Made by a program: the position numbers and the translations under genes. Positions 11,240-23,645 of a stretch of 64,000 bases of DNA are shown piece by piece. The notes below the pieces were generated by a model that saw nothing but the letters and a program-made list of their open reading frames with translations, made no database searches and was not told the origin of the DNA. The DNA is from Candidula unifasciata. Taxonomy: Eukaryota; Mollusca; Gastropoda; Stylommatophora; Geomitridae. Every line of letters begins with the position of its first letter. The first letter of the stretch is position 1. The DNA lies in the NCBI GenBank assembly GCA_905116865.2, contig CAJHNH020007013.1:334954-398953 (forward strand), read 5' to 3'.

Positions 11240-12250
11240 AACTCCATGATATGGATATTGGCTGGTAAGAGGCGACATACCCTCCCCCCTAACCCCCCGT
11301 ATCGCCTGCCACCCGCTGCCTTGCAGGCTATGTCTCTTCATACAAAGGCCAACCGGCGGAGGGCAATAACAAGAACTCCACAGGAAAGCATTGCGGAAGG
11401 TAAGGCGAAACCACAGCTGTATTATCCCTACAAAATCCTGCCTCGAAACATAACAAATTCAGATAACGACATGAATGGGGATTTGCCTCGTCTGGTAGGG
11501 AGCATCATGTTCTACGGGTGATACCCGACCGTCATCCGGTTACTGCAGAAAGAGTATATTGTAGAAACATCCTGAACATTGGTACATGGAATGTCAGAAC
11601 ACTCGTACACAACGAAAATTAGGGGAACATCAAGATGGAAAAAAAGAGAATGAACATCAACATATTAGGAATTAGTGAAATGTGATAGTCAGGAACAGGG
11701 AGAAAGTAATCAGATAAGAACATACTTATTTACTAATGTAGAAAGGAAGTTGGTATTATATGGGATCCAAAGAATTAAAACACAGTAAAATGATTTTGGA
11801 CAATATCAGAGAGAGTGCTATTAGTAAAACTTCACTGCAGACCGTTCGACATCCACTTAGTACAGATAAATGCCCCAACAGCAGATAGTTCAGAAGGAGA
11901 TTTTAATGAGTTTTATGACGAGTTAGACATGGCTGTTGATCAGTAACAAAATTGTAAAGTAACAATGGTGCTTGGAGATTTCAACGCGAAAATAGCAAGT
12001 GGAAAAGTGTACGCAATAACGGGTGGCTATGCCCTAAAAGAAAAACATTTGAGCTGTGACCGATGACTAGCATGGACTGATTCACACAGTATGGTAACAC
12101 CTGGTTTAAACACAATCATCGAAGACTGGGGACTTGGAAAAGTGCTGACGATAATGTCCGCAATCAGATTGATAATATTTTGATTTCCATTCCAGAGCAG
12201 CTTAGGCGGAGCAACGATTAGACCTGGAGTAGACTGGTTATTCATTTTCT
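11240..12250 (+). mobile_element. RTE-like LINE, endonuclease-domain remnant
   Basis: On the + strand, across frameshifts and stops, the order is LNIGTWNVRTLVHN (about 11570-11612), KKRMNINILGISEM (about 11640-11680), VGII-DPKN (11750), RVLLVKLHCRPFDIHLVQIN (11812-11870), APTADSSEGDFNEFYDELDM (11873-11932) and VTMVLGDFNAKI (11960-11995). RNQIDNIL-like text follows at 12160. This is the APE-type endonuclease of RTE-like elements: catalytic-loop text GDFNAK is preserved, but several stops and frameshifts interrupt it. No RT follows; a possible matching RT half, from a different insertion, is at 57.5-59.4 kb. Confidence 0.8.
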
Positions 12251-12605
12251 TGCACGTCTGTGGGCGCTGTTACGAATATGAAACTGATTTGCGTCAGCAC
12301 TGACCTCCTCAGATGATTTATAGATAGCAGTAAATGTTGGACTGACAACATTTGTGCACTCCGAAAACACCCACACATGTTCTATCTCCTACCTTAGTAA
12401 CCAACGAAGAGTCTATATGATAATAGTACCAGTTTCAAACTGACTAACAGTCCGCCTGTTTCATAATCAGTGTTACACATCTTTCAAAATCCAGAAGATT
12501 AAAAAATAAATTGAATGTTGCTGTTCCCATTTCTGTTTTATCCAAATTCAAACACTGATTTCTCTACTTTCGGCAGTGTAAACTTTTGTAACTTAAAACT
12601 ATAAG
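12250..12605. other. No gene recognised
   Basis: AT-rich unique sequence. About 12345-12420 resembles 21515-21560 (AAACMCCCASACRTGTTCYR then TAGTAACCAA), so a short dispersed repeat is likely. Confidence 0.4.
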
Positions 12606-12606
12606 A

Positions 12607-15600
12607 TTAGTTTAGTAGGGTACAGTCGTGGTGACAGCCTTGGCTTGGTAGGGTATAGTCGTGGTGACAGCCTTGGCTTGGTAGGGTACAGTCGTGGTGA
12701 CAGCCTTGGCTTGGTAGGGTACAGTCGTGGTGACAGCCTGGGCTTGGTAGGGTACAGTCGTGGTGACAGCCTGGGCTTGGTAGGGTACAGTCGTGGTGAC
12801 AGCCTTGGCTTGGTAGGGTACAGTCGTGGTGACAGCCTTGGCTTGGTAGGGTACAGTCGTGGTGACAGCCTTGGCTTGGTAGGGTACAGTCGTGGTGACA
12901 GCCTTGGCTTGGTAGGGTACAGTCGTGGTGACAGCCTGGGCTTGGTAGGGTACAGTCGTGGTGACAGCCTGGGCTTGGTAGGGTACAGTCGTGGTGACAG
13001 CCTTGGCTTGGTAGGGTACAGTCGTGGTGACAGCCTTGGCTTGGTAGGGTACAGTCGTGGTGACAGCCTGGGCTTGGTAGGGTACAGTCGTGGTGACAGC
13101 CTTGGCTGGGTAGGGTACAGTCGTGGTGACAGCCTTGGCTGGGTAGGGTACAGTCGTGGTGACAGCCTTAGCTTGGTAGGGTACAGTCGTGGTGACAGCC
13201 TTGGCTTGGTAGGGTACAGTCGTGGTGACAGCCTTGACTTGGTAGGGTACAGTCGTGGTGACAGCCTTGGCTTGGTAGGGTACAGTCGTGGTGACAGCCT
13301 TGGCTTGGTAGGGTACAGTCGTGGTGACAGCCTGGGCTTGGTAGGGCAGTCGTGGTGACAGCCTGGGCTTGGTAGGGTACAGTCGTGGTGACAGCCTGGG
13401 CTTGGTAGGGTACAGTCGTGGTGACAGCCTGGGCTTGGTAGGGTACAGTCGTGGTGACAGCCTGGGCTTGGTAGGGTACAGTCGTGGTGACAGCCTGGGC
13501 TTGGTAGGGTACAGTCGTGGTGACAGCCTGGGCTTGGTAGGGTACAGTCGTGGTGACAGCCTTGGCTGGGTAGGGTACAGTCGTGGTGACAGCCTTGGCT
13601 GGGTAGGGTACAGTCGTGGTGACAGCCTTGGCTGGGTAGGGTACAGTCGTGGTGACAGCCTTGGCTTGGTAGGGTACAGTCGTGGTGACAGCCTGGCTTG
13701 GTAGGGTACAGTCGTGGTGACAGCCTGGGCTTGGTAGGGTACAGTCGTGGTGACAGCCTGGGCTTGGTAGGGTACAGTCGTGGTGACAGCCTGGGCTTGG
13801 TAGGGTACAGTCGTGGTGACAGCCTGGGCTTGGTAGGGTACAGTCGTGGTGACAGCCTGGGCTTGGTAGGGTACAGTCGTGGTGACAGCCTTGGCTTGGT
13901 AGGGTACAGTCGTGGTGACAGCCTTGGCTTGGTAGGGTACAGTCGTGGTGACAGCATGGGCTTGGTAGGGTACAGTCGTGGTGACAGCCTGGGCTTGGTA
14001 GGGTACAGTCGTGGTGACAGCCTGGGCTTGGTAGGGTACAGTCGTGGTGACAGCCTTGGCTTGGTAGGGTACAGTCGTGGTGACAGCCTTGGGCTTGGTA
14101 GGGTACAGTCGTAGGGTGACAGCGTTGGCTTGGTAGGGTACAGTCGTGGTGACAGCCTTGGCTTGGTAGGGTACAGTCGTGGTGACAGCCTTGGCTTGGT
14201 AGGGTACAGTCGTGGTGACAGCCTTGGCTTGGTAGGGTACAGTCGTGGTGACAGCCTCGTGGTAGGGACAGTCGTGGTGACAGCCTTGGCTGGTAGGGTA
14301 CAGTCGTGGTGACAGCCTTGGCTTGGTAGGGTACAGTCGTGGTGACAGCCTTGGCTTGGTAGGGTACAGTCGTGGTGACAGCCTTGGCTTGGTAGGGTAC
14401 AGTCGTGGTGACAGCCTGGGCTTGGTAGGGTACAGTCGTGGTGACAGCCTTGGCTTGGTAGGGTACAGTCGTGGTGACAGCCTTGGCTTGGTAGGGTACA
14501 GTCGTGGTGACAGCCTTGGCTTGGTAGGGTACAGTCGTGGTGACAGCCTTGACAGGCTTGGTAGGGTACAGTCGTGGTGACAGCCTTGGCTTGGTAGGGT
14601 ACAGTCGTGGTGACAGCCTTGGCTTGGTAGGGTACAGTCGTGGTGACAGCCTGGGCTTGGTAGGGTACAGTCGTGGTGACAGCCTTGGCTTGGTAGGGTA
14701 CAGTCGTGGTGACAGCCTTGGCTTGGTAGGGTACAGTCGTGGTGACAGCCTTGGCTTGGTAGGGTACAGTCGTGGTGACAGCCTTGGCTTGGTAGGGTAC
14801 AGTCGTGGTGACAGCCTTGGCTTGGTAGGGTACAGTCGTGGTGACAGCCTTGGCTTGGTAGGGTACAGTCGTGGTGACAGCCTTGGCTTGGTAGGGTACA
14901 GTCGTGGTGACAGCCTTGGCTTGGTAGGGTACAGTCGTGGTGACAGCCTTGGCTTGGTAGGGTACAGTCGTGGTGACAGCCTTGGCTTGGTAGGGTACAG
15001 TCGTGGTGACAGCCTTGGCTTGGTAGGGTACAGTCGTGGTGACAGCCTTGGCTTGGTAGGGTACAGTCGTGGTGACAGCCTTGGCTTGGTAGGGTACAGT
15101 CGTGGTGACAGCCTTGGCTTGGTAGGGTACAGTCGTGGTGACAGCCTTGGCTTGGTAGGGTACAGTCGTGGTGACAGCCTTGGCTTGGTAGGGTACAGTC
15201 GTGGTGACAGCCTTGGCTTGGTAGGGTACAGTCGTGGTGACAGCCTTGGCTTGGTAGGGTACAGTCGTGGTGACAGCCTTGGCTTGGTAGGGTACAGTCG
15301 TGGTGACAGCCTGGTAGGGCTCGTGGTAGGGCTTGGTAGGGTACAGTCGTGGTGACAGCCTTGGCTTGGTAGGGTACAGTCGTGGTGACAGCCTTGGCTT
15401 GGTAGGGTACAGTCGTGGTGACAGCCTTGGCTTGGTAGGGTACAGTCGTGGTGACAGCCTTGGCTTGGTAGGGTACAGTCGTGGTGACAGCCTTGGCTTG
15501 GTAGGGTACAGTCGTGGTGACAGCCTTGGCTTGGTAGGGTACAGTCGTGGTGACAGCCTTGGCTTGGTAGGGTACAGTCGTGGTGACAGCCTTGGCTTGG

Positions 15601-16122
15601 TAGGGTACAGTCGTGGTGACAGCCTTGGCTTGGTAGGGTACAGTCGTGGTGACAGCCTTGGTGGTAGGGTACAGTCTGGTGACAGCCTTGGCTTGGTAGG
15701 GTACAGTCGTGGTGACAGCCTTGGCTTGGTAGGGTACAGTCGTGGTGACAGCCTTGGCTTGGTAGGGTACAGTCGTGGGCAGCCTTGGTAGGGTACAGTG
15801 GTGTACAGTCGTGGTGACAGCCTTGGCTTGGTAGGGTACAGTCGTGGTGACAGCCTGGCTTGGTAGGGTACAGTCGTGGTGACAGCCTGGGCTGGGTAGG
15901 GTACAGTCGTGGTGACAGCCTTGGCTTGGTAGGGTACAGTCGTGGTGACAGCCTGGGCTTGGTAGGGTACAGTCGTGGTGACAGCCTTGGCTTGGTAGGG
16001 TACAGTCGTGGTGACAGCCTTGGCTTGGTAGGGTACAGTCGTGGTGACAGCCTGGGCTTGGTAGGGTACAGTCGTGGTGACAGCCTTGGCTTGGTAGGGT
16101 ACAGTCGTGGTGACAGCCGGGT
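12607..16122. repeat. 33-bp satellite, about 106 copies (3.5 kb)
   Basis: Head-to-tail 33-bp units with core TAGGGTACAGTCGTGGTGAC then AGCCTTGGCTTGG. The main variants are CTTGG/CTGGG and GCTTGG/GCTGGG. The period is 11 codons, so + frames read VGYSRGDSLGL repeats and the minus frame stays open for 1188 codons. There is no unique coding flank, intron signal or start context, so I do not call a protein. Occasional short or rearranged units (13345, 14106, 14256, 15312, 15660, 15775) break the register. Array length may be under- or over-assembled. Confidence 0.97.
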
Positions 16123-16409
16123 ATCTACTATAGTTCTCTCCGGTACCAGTTTTGGTCATGAACATAACCGAACCGTCTCAGGGCCACAGAATAGGAGGCA
16201 ATGGTCCTTCACTTTTTCTACTTTATAAATATAGCCGAACGCTGCTTTCAGTGAAAGCTGTAGGCATCTTGTTGAACGTAGTCAGATTTCTTTTTCGTAC
16301 AGATGAACCGCTGATATCGGATAGATAGACCCTAATTTGATAACAGAAATAGAATCTGTCCTCCGGGGATCACGTGGAAGCAGTTGCGGTGAACTGCCAA
16401 AAAGAACTC

Positions 16410-16620
16410 AATGCTTTCAAGGTTTGATTGATTTGATTCAAGAACCGACATAACAGCACTCGGGGCATTACCATAAGCGCTCCGTCCCAATCTTCAGCAG
16501 CCAGCGAATAGTTCCAATACTAATGGTGCCAGTAGCATTATGGTGCCTTTCCTCTGAGCCTCGAGCATCTGCCGGAACCTCTCGTCACTCCCCGCTGTAT
16601 CAAACTCACCAGACTAGGTG
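16410..16620 (-). repeat. Dispersed LINE C-terminal module with short (TTGAT)n tail
   Basis: Minus-strand copy of the GTISIG...LLKMGTER...CPECC-V module. TTGATTGATTTGATTC at its + left edge corresponds to the short-repeat 3' tail of the parent LINE. Confidence 0.65.
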
Positions 16621-16884
16621 ATCCATCTGCTCCTCAGAACTGTATACGCTCTCCTACAAGGCACTAACCACGTCTGCGTTATCATGTATCAGTATTCCAC
16701 CAAATTGTGCAGAGCCAGCCAGTCTGTCCCCCTGTTTATTCCCAACAAACCGGCGCGCCCTGGTGAAAAAATCCAGACAATACTCCTCACCCGTGTCCTC
16801 TGCAGTGAAGCATGCCACTCTGCACGAAGCATACCTATTCTGATCTTTCTCAGCATGCTTTCTGAGTCAGTTACAATCACTTTC

Positions 16885-17870
16885 AAGATTAGGGCAGCAA
16901 TGGAAATGGATCAAAGAATGTTGTTCACAATGTTCCAGCATTTGATCATGTCGGTTATAGATTAAGGACTTGGAATGTTTACCATAACAAAGAACCAGCT
17001 GATGAAACTTGAACGCATACAGAATGAAGCCATGCGGGTGATTCTAGTGCAGACAGGCTCAATGTTATGCAAGTAAAGTCATATCTTAGAGTAGCTGCAG
17101 ACAAGAAGCAACTTCTGCACAAACTGAAAAGATGAAGGGCTTCAGTTGGCGCAAACTGGAGACACAATCAGACTTGGGAGGTGAAGAGTGGGTCAAAGTC
17201 TCTGAGCAACGCTTGTGTAGGTTTCTTGTCACTTGGGTCTTAAGTGCAGGAAATGGCCAGCTGGCGCTTCAGAATCAGAAGTTCAACAAATGATTCATGA
17301 CAATTCCCGCCCAAGTGATGTGAGTATCTATACAGATGGCTCTGTGGTGTGGGGGCAGACGAAGTGCATGGGTGTTCATTGCAAAAGCGAATGGACCTCG
17401 CTTAGTGCAACAAAGCCTGGCATATAATATTGCATCGTCTAGTTTAAGAATGGAGATTGATGCAGTCACTTCTGCATTCCGCCATAATTGTAACGGACTT
17501 GCAAAGCATGTTGAGAAAGGTGGAGACAGGTATGCTCCGTGCAGTGGCAAGCATCACTTCAGATGTCCTGTGTAGTAACCATTCTTTTGATATTCTCTCC
17601 ATCTGATGCCAGTGTAGTGGGAAATAAACAGGCGGATAGATTGACCGGTTCTGCACCACTTGGTGGTGAACTGATGGATGACATGCTAGATATTGTTTAG
17701 GCGCAAATAGATCAATACCGTATGAGGAGAATGAAGCTACGAGGGGTTGCCAAGTGATCTTGTCGAAGCTAAACACTCAAGGGAAAGGTGAGACGGCTTT
17801 ACAATCGAACAGTTACTGTGATGAGGAGGAATGGACTGCGGAATGTGTCAACGACTGGCAGGTTTGACAG
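16885..17870 (+). mobile_element. RNase H-bearing LINE, decayed copy 2
   Basis: This is the same family as 4.74-6.44 kb, shown by KIRAAMEMDQRMLFTMFQH (16887-16940), TKNQLMKLERIQNEAMRVIL (16986-17043) and VSIYTDGSV (17322-17347). GNKQADRLTGSAPLG (17620-17670) follows. The YTDGS and GNKQAD motifs are the first and last parts of RNase H. Stops and frameshifts make it non-functional. Confidence 0.7.
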
Positions 17871-18127
17871 AATTAGAGTAAAATAAAAACAACCACATAA
17901 ATACCGGAATAGCGTAGACGTATAGATGGGGTGAGACGAGAACATTGACCTGCTCCATGATGCTGGTGATGGTGCGGGATAGGGAAAATGACACTGTACG
18001 CATGTCGGCATGGAACATGATTATGTAGGCAAATCGGTGGACGATGCTGTGAACGTAACTATAGATGCATTTATTTCCAAAAGTAGATGGTGTTGACAGG
18101 AAGTAGTACATGACCAATGATCCGGTG

Positions 18128-18292
<165 letters not shown>

Positions 18293-18300
18293 CTTATAAT

Positions 18301-19500
<1,200 letters not shown>

Positions 19501-19689
19501 GGAAACAATCTGGTCGCCGGTAAACAAAACAAAGATGCCTAGTGATCGTCCCTAAAGCTATGTAGTTTGTTTATTGTGCGACGCTCGTATTTAAGAAGCG
19601 TGTGTTAGGGCAAGTTCTCTGTATGGTGGCTGAGCAATTGCCTTCTCCACGATAATTGGTGGCTGTAGAGCTCCGTTGAATGTGATTAG

Positions 19690-20910
19690 AAAAATTACAC
19701 GTTTACGAGAAACAATCTCTCCCATGACATGACTCTGATACCACTAGCTGTCAGGAGAACGGTCTAAATAAATCAAAATATAAACGTCTGCCTGTAGACG
19801 TGAAACTTAGTGAACCTTAGTGTGTCGAGAATTTTGGAATTTAGAACCATTAACAATAAAAACATCAACAGCCACATAACAGTATTTTATTCTTTCAGTC
19901 TTCACAAACCTCTGCATGACCCAGCTCAGGCTTCGCAAACCTCTGCATGACCCAACTCAGGCTTCGCAAACCTCTGCATGACCCAACTCAGGCCTCGCAA
20001 ACCTCTGCATGACCCAACTCAGGCTTCGCAAACCTTTGCATGACCCAACTCAGGCCGCGCAAACCTCTGCATGACCCAACTCAGGCTTCGCAAACCTATG
20101 CATGACCCAACTCAGGCTTCGCAAACCTCTGCATGACCCAACTCAGGCTTCGCAAACCTCTGCATGACCCAACTCAGGCCTCGCAAACCTCTGCATGACC
20201 CAACTCAGGCTTCGCAAACCTCTGCATGACCCAACTCAGGCTTCGCAAACCTCTGCATGACCCAACTCAGGCCTCGCCAGTGTGAACTGCCTAGCTGAAA
20301 GAGAACTGAGCCGGGTCAACGATGTTCTTCACAACATCCCAATGCTAACACTACTCGGGTACCACGGTTGTTGGCTCCTTAAGAGACATTGCATATTGCA
20401 AACTTCGATCGGAAATGCATGAAAAACTTCGTGGAAAATGCGTCTATCCTGACCAGACGGTGTGGATTACCAAGCTGGATTAGCTGTTAGAAAAGATCCC
20501 AATGACCACTAGGGGAAGATGATTGAAAATAAAAAAAATCAAAGCCAGCTGGAATGAACTTTACGATGCGACATGGAAATTACAAGACCCGACAGTGTTT
20601 GACTCATTTGATTTAGTGATGGCTGTAGGACTTACGACTTCCCTTTCAGAACGTAGCTGGTGCACCGTGTTCAAGCCAGAAGGGGCAAATTGTGATAAGA
20701 CAGATTAGTAGCTTGGGGAAGATAAGTTAACGTTATTGGCGAAGAAACCTCTGGCTTCCTTCTCAAGCTCAACTATTTTAGCCGAAAAACTTGAAGATTA
20801 AACGTATCAACAAATACTTCTGTTCTACAACCAAATACACTGCAACACTGAACTTTTTTTTGTTTGTTTTTGTTTTGCTTTTGTGATGATGGTTGTAAGT
20901 AAGCAAAGAA
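19690..20910 (+). pseudogene. Duplicate of the 3' half of gene A (exon 2 and 3'UTR), broken
   Basis: Homology to gene A covers its intron end (GAGAAAC-ATCTCTCCCATG, about 19708), acceptor (TTATTCTTTCAG, 19896), exon 2 (about 20272-20490) and 3'UTR (CTTACGACTTCCCTTTCA, about 20628; TTTGTGATGATGG, 20878). Disabling changes are a 2-bp deletion after the NIPM codons (about 20340), which shifts the frame, loss of the second structural cysteine (ELC to ELS) and VDC to VNC. The acceptor and exon start are also replaced by a 31-bp minisatellite. I found no copy of exon 1 upstream, so the duplication seems to have taken only the 3' half. Confidence 0.8.
19897..20276. repeat. 31-bp minisatellite, about 12 copies, seeded by a splice acceptor
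   Basis: Unit AGGCTTCGCAAACCTCTGCA then TGACCCAACTC. The unit's CAG|GCTTCRCAA matches the acceptor and first bases of gene A exon 2 (CAG|GCTTCACAAGCC), and the array sits exactly at the exon start of the pseudogene copy. Confidence 0.9.
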
Positions 20911-23110
20911 AGATATGGATTAATGGTGAAGCTGAAACCTGCAGAAAGTTTTACAAATCCATCACTCAAGCCACTCGAGAAGCGCAAGACAAATAAAATA
21001 AAAAAAATAAAAAACGACGACACTTGGCTACAGCCTGGTAAAGGTGAGACGACAAAAGAAGAAGAAAAATCAAAGAATAACTCGTCCAGATATTGACGCT
21101 GACAAAAATGAAGGAATATGTCAATGAAAACACGCAAACGCTAATGAGTGAATAACAGTATATTTTTAATTTTTTTAGAAGAAGATGTTTATTTTAAAGT
21201 ATCACGCAAAGTTATAAAAATGAACGAAAGGTAATCAGCGAGCTTCACAATATAACAAACACGTACAGAATGTGAATGCTGCGTCTATAGAGCCTTTGTC
21301 AGCACATACATACATTAAATAAAACGACACAAACACGCACACACCCACAAAATCACATAGATTACGTATGTAGATGCAGCCATGTCGATGTCTTCTTGGT
21401 AGTGCAATTAAAAAAACACACTAAACTGGATAATACATACTATTTTATATTTTAATAATGATATTTCCAGAGTATATATAATCTGATGAAAGTAGCGAAG
21501 ATTTAATATTTGACTAACTTTGGAAACCCCCAGACGTGTTCCGTCTGCTTCCTTAGTAACCAAAGCCCAGTTGAACCTGACTACATCTTCACATTTGTTC
21601 CTTCCTCGGTGTTGCTCTTTTTTTTTAAAGATCCTTACGGTAAAAAGGGCGTGACCGTTGGACGCTTTCGGTTGTGCCTTGGTGTGGCGGCTAGATGCCT
21701 TTTTTCAGCTTTAACATCCTCTAGTAATTGCAATAACAAGCAAATAGTTGAAGTTACAAAAACAAAAGGGGGCGGGGCACAGAGATAGCAGTGGGTAGAT
21801 AGGCTTGGTCGGAAACGGTTGATAGTTTAGAGAGAATGATGATTGCCTTTAGCAGTGTCCCTCACCCTCGGCCCACAAAGACAGTGAACAATGCATCTCT
21901 ACCCAACTGACAGGCACCCAAAGACGAAACAAAATTGTGCATCACCGTTTGTAATAGGGTTTCTTTTGAGCACCCTTGCATCACTAATCCCTTTTTTTTT
22001 TCCACATCTGGTCACTGTTTGGTAAATCTCTGCTGTTTTATACTCTTGATTTGTGGAGTGTAGCTAACCAAAATAACGAGATATTCCAGATACTCGGATT
22101 AAACGAGGTTTTCAAGATAGGTGAAGACCACGAGTTATCACGTCCAACACTGGTGCCACCACAGGTCGCCACGTGGAAGTAAAGGACCACCACGCGTTGC
22201 CACGTGAAACTAACTCGTGGTATATGTTCAGACTCCATTCTGATCAAGTTAGTATGTGTTGAGCTGTGGGGGCGAAAGGACGAAAGACTGAATGTAAGAA
22301 TGTCAACGTGAGATTGCTTGATGTGAAAGGGAAAACCAGACGACGACGTTTGAAGTCAAGATCAGCCAGGCAAGTCTGTATACCATCAAGGAGATGAACC
22401 AGGTACATCTTTGCAAACTCTGGTCAATGACTGCGTGAGAAACCAGCATGTTGAAGTCTGTGTGATGTACTGTGTGAAAGCTGTTTCTTAGGACAACGAC
22501 TGGACGAGGATGTAAGTTTTAAGATGTCAATAAAGTGATGTTTTGTACGGCTAAGTCGGTGTCGGCTTGTCCCAGTTATGTCATCGTTGAATGTGTGCTA
22601 AGAGCATTCACTACACATTTCATCATCTAGACAACGAGTCAGCCCCACATTTAAACACAGCTTATTACAGTCATCTTCCCTGCATTATAACTGCTGTTAC
22701 TAGTGGTTGCCCCGACATTTTTCTTATTTCTTCACTCCTTTTGAATTACTGACAATTGTTTGGGTTTCTTTTTTTAAATGTTTGTTTTCGAATGCACTTA
22801 ACTTTCGTTCATTGTCTTTAGTGGTTTTCCAACTTTAGCATGCTTATGTTAAAAAGTGAAATAACATTAGATTTGAAAATACCTAACTTGATGTATGTAT
22901 ACATATTTATTTTGCTCTCGGGCACTAATATAACCGTTTAAACGAGATTTTTGAGAACTATGCCTAGGGAATTATTGTCCGAATAGTGGCACTTTGTGTC
23001 ACCCGGTGTTAATCACTCGTTGCGCGGTTGTGGTGGTGTTAAGGCAGTTTGCGCAACTAAAATCCACTTCCATATTCACTAGCAAATCTCTAACCACAAC
23101 AGTGCGGCAC
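20910..23110. other. Intergenic, no gene recognised
   Basis: AT-rich. 21515-21560 shares words with 12345-12420. GGTCGCCACGTGGAAG and GTTGCCACGTGAAAC (about 22165-22210) repeat a short motif. About 22990-23040 resembles part of the repeat at 40.28 kb. No splice-bounded coding exon was seen. Confidence 0.45.
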
Positions 23111-23118
23111 TACTTCAA

Positions 23119-23380
23119 TGACGTCAGTACCGTTATCCACACGGGAAGCCGACCGGACCGAAGCAGTCTATCCTGTTTTGCAGTTACATTCTCAGTTTCA
23201 GGCATTTTAGCCCTTTAACTGTTGAAAACTCAAACTAAGGACTAACATGTGCATTTAATAAGTCATTGCCAGTGACCAGGAAAAGTTCCAATGAAATACT
23301 TCAAACACTGATGGACGTTGCCCAAATATAGATTGCACCACCTTCTGTTCTGTTTGTTCCGAGAAGTTGCTACTGAAACC
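23119..23380 (+). promoter_or_regulatory. Putative promoter/5'UTR of gene B with CRE
   Basis: A full TGACGTCA octamer at 23119-23126 lies 255 bp upstream of the gene B ATG. It is followed by GAAGCCGACCGGACCGAAG, loosely like the AGGCCG leader hairpin of genes C and D. No TATA box as clear as in C and D is seen. Confidence 0.45.
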
Positions 23381-23551
23381 ATGGAATCTGTAATAAGCTT
23401 ATCTCCAGACCCATTTGTGCAGACTCCGGAAGTGGCAGGCCTCGACACGTGCACCTTCTACCAGTTCCTAAACAATAAAAATGTCACCATGGTGATGTTC
23501 TACGACCCGAAACTCTCCAAGTGTCGCGCAGCCGCCCCAGACTTCGCACTG
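23381..23551 (+). CDS. Gene B exon 1: PDI-like thioredoxin-fold protein with a half active site
   Basis: ATG at 23381 (context AACCATGG, strong). The frame is open upstream but only to a TTG codon. It encodes residues 1-57 and ends CTG|GTAAGT, phase 0. With exon 2 the product is 131 residues. MVMFYDP (37-43) is the strand before the active site. The next five residues are KLSKC against canonical WCGHC: the N-terminal nucleophilic cysteine is leucine, but the C-terminal cysteine (C48) remains, followed by RAAAPDF as in true PDIs. This is therefore the least diverged paralogue at the active site. A lone cysteine could form mixed disulfides but not cycle dithiol/disulfide. No signal peptide is visible; PDPF near the start is shared with gene A. 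Confidence 0.85.
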
Positions 23552-23645
23552 GTAAGTAACGGCTCCACTCACTGTTCGCTTTCTGTCACAGGTGTACCGG
23601 TATCAGAAACTGGCATTCGGTGGTTTGTGAAAGAAGTTGCAGGCT

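Noticed and set aside
12599..16165. 1188-codon minus-strand open frame and several + frames of VGYSRGDSLGL repeats
   Set aside because: The frames exist because the satellite unit is 33 bp. No unique coding flank, start context or splice structure supports a protein.
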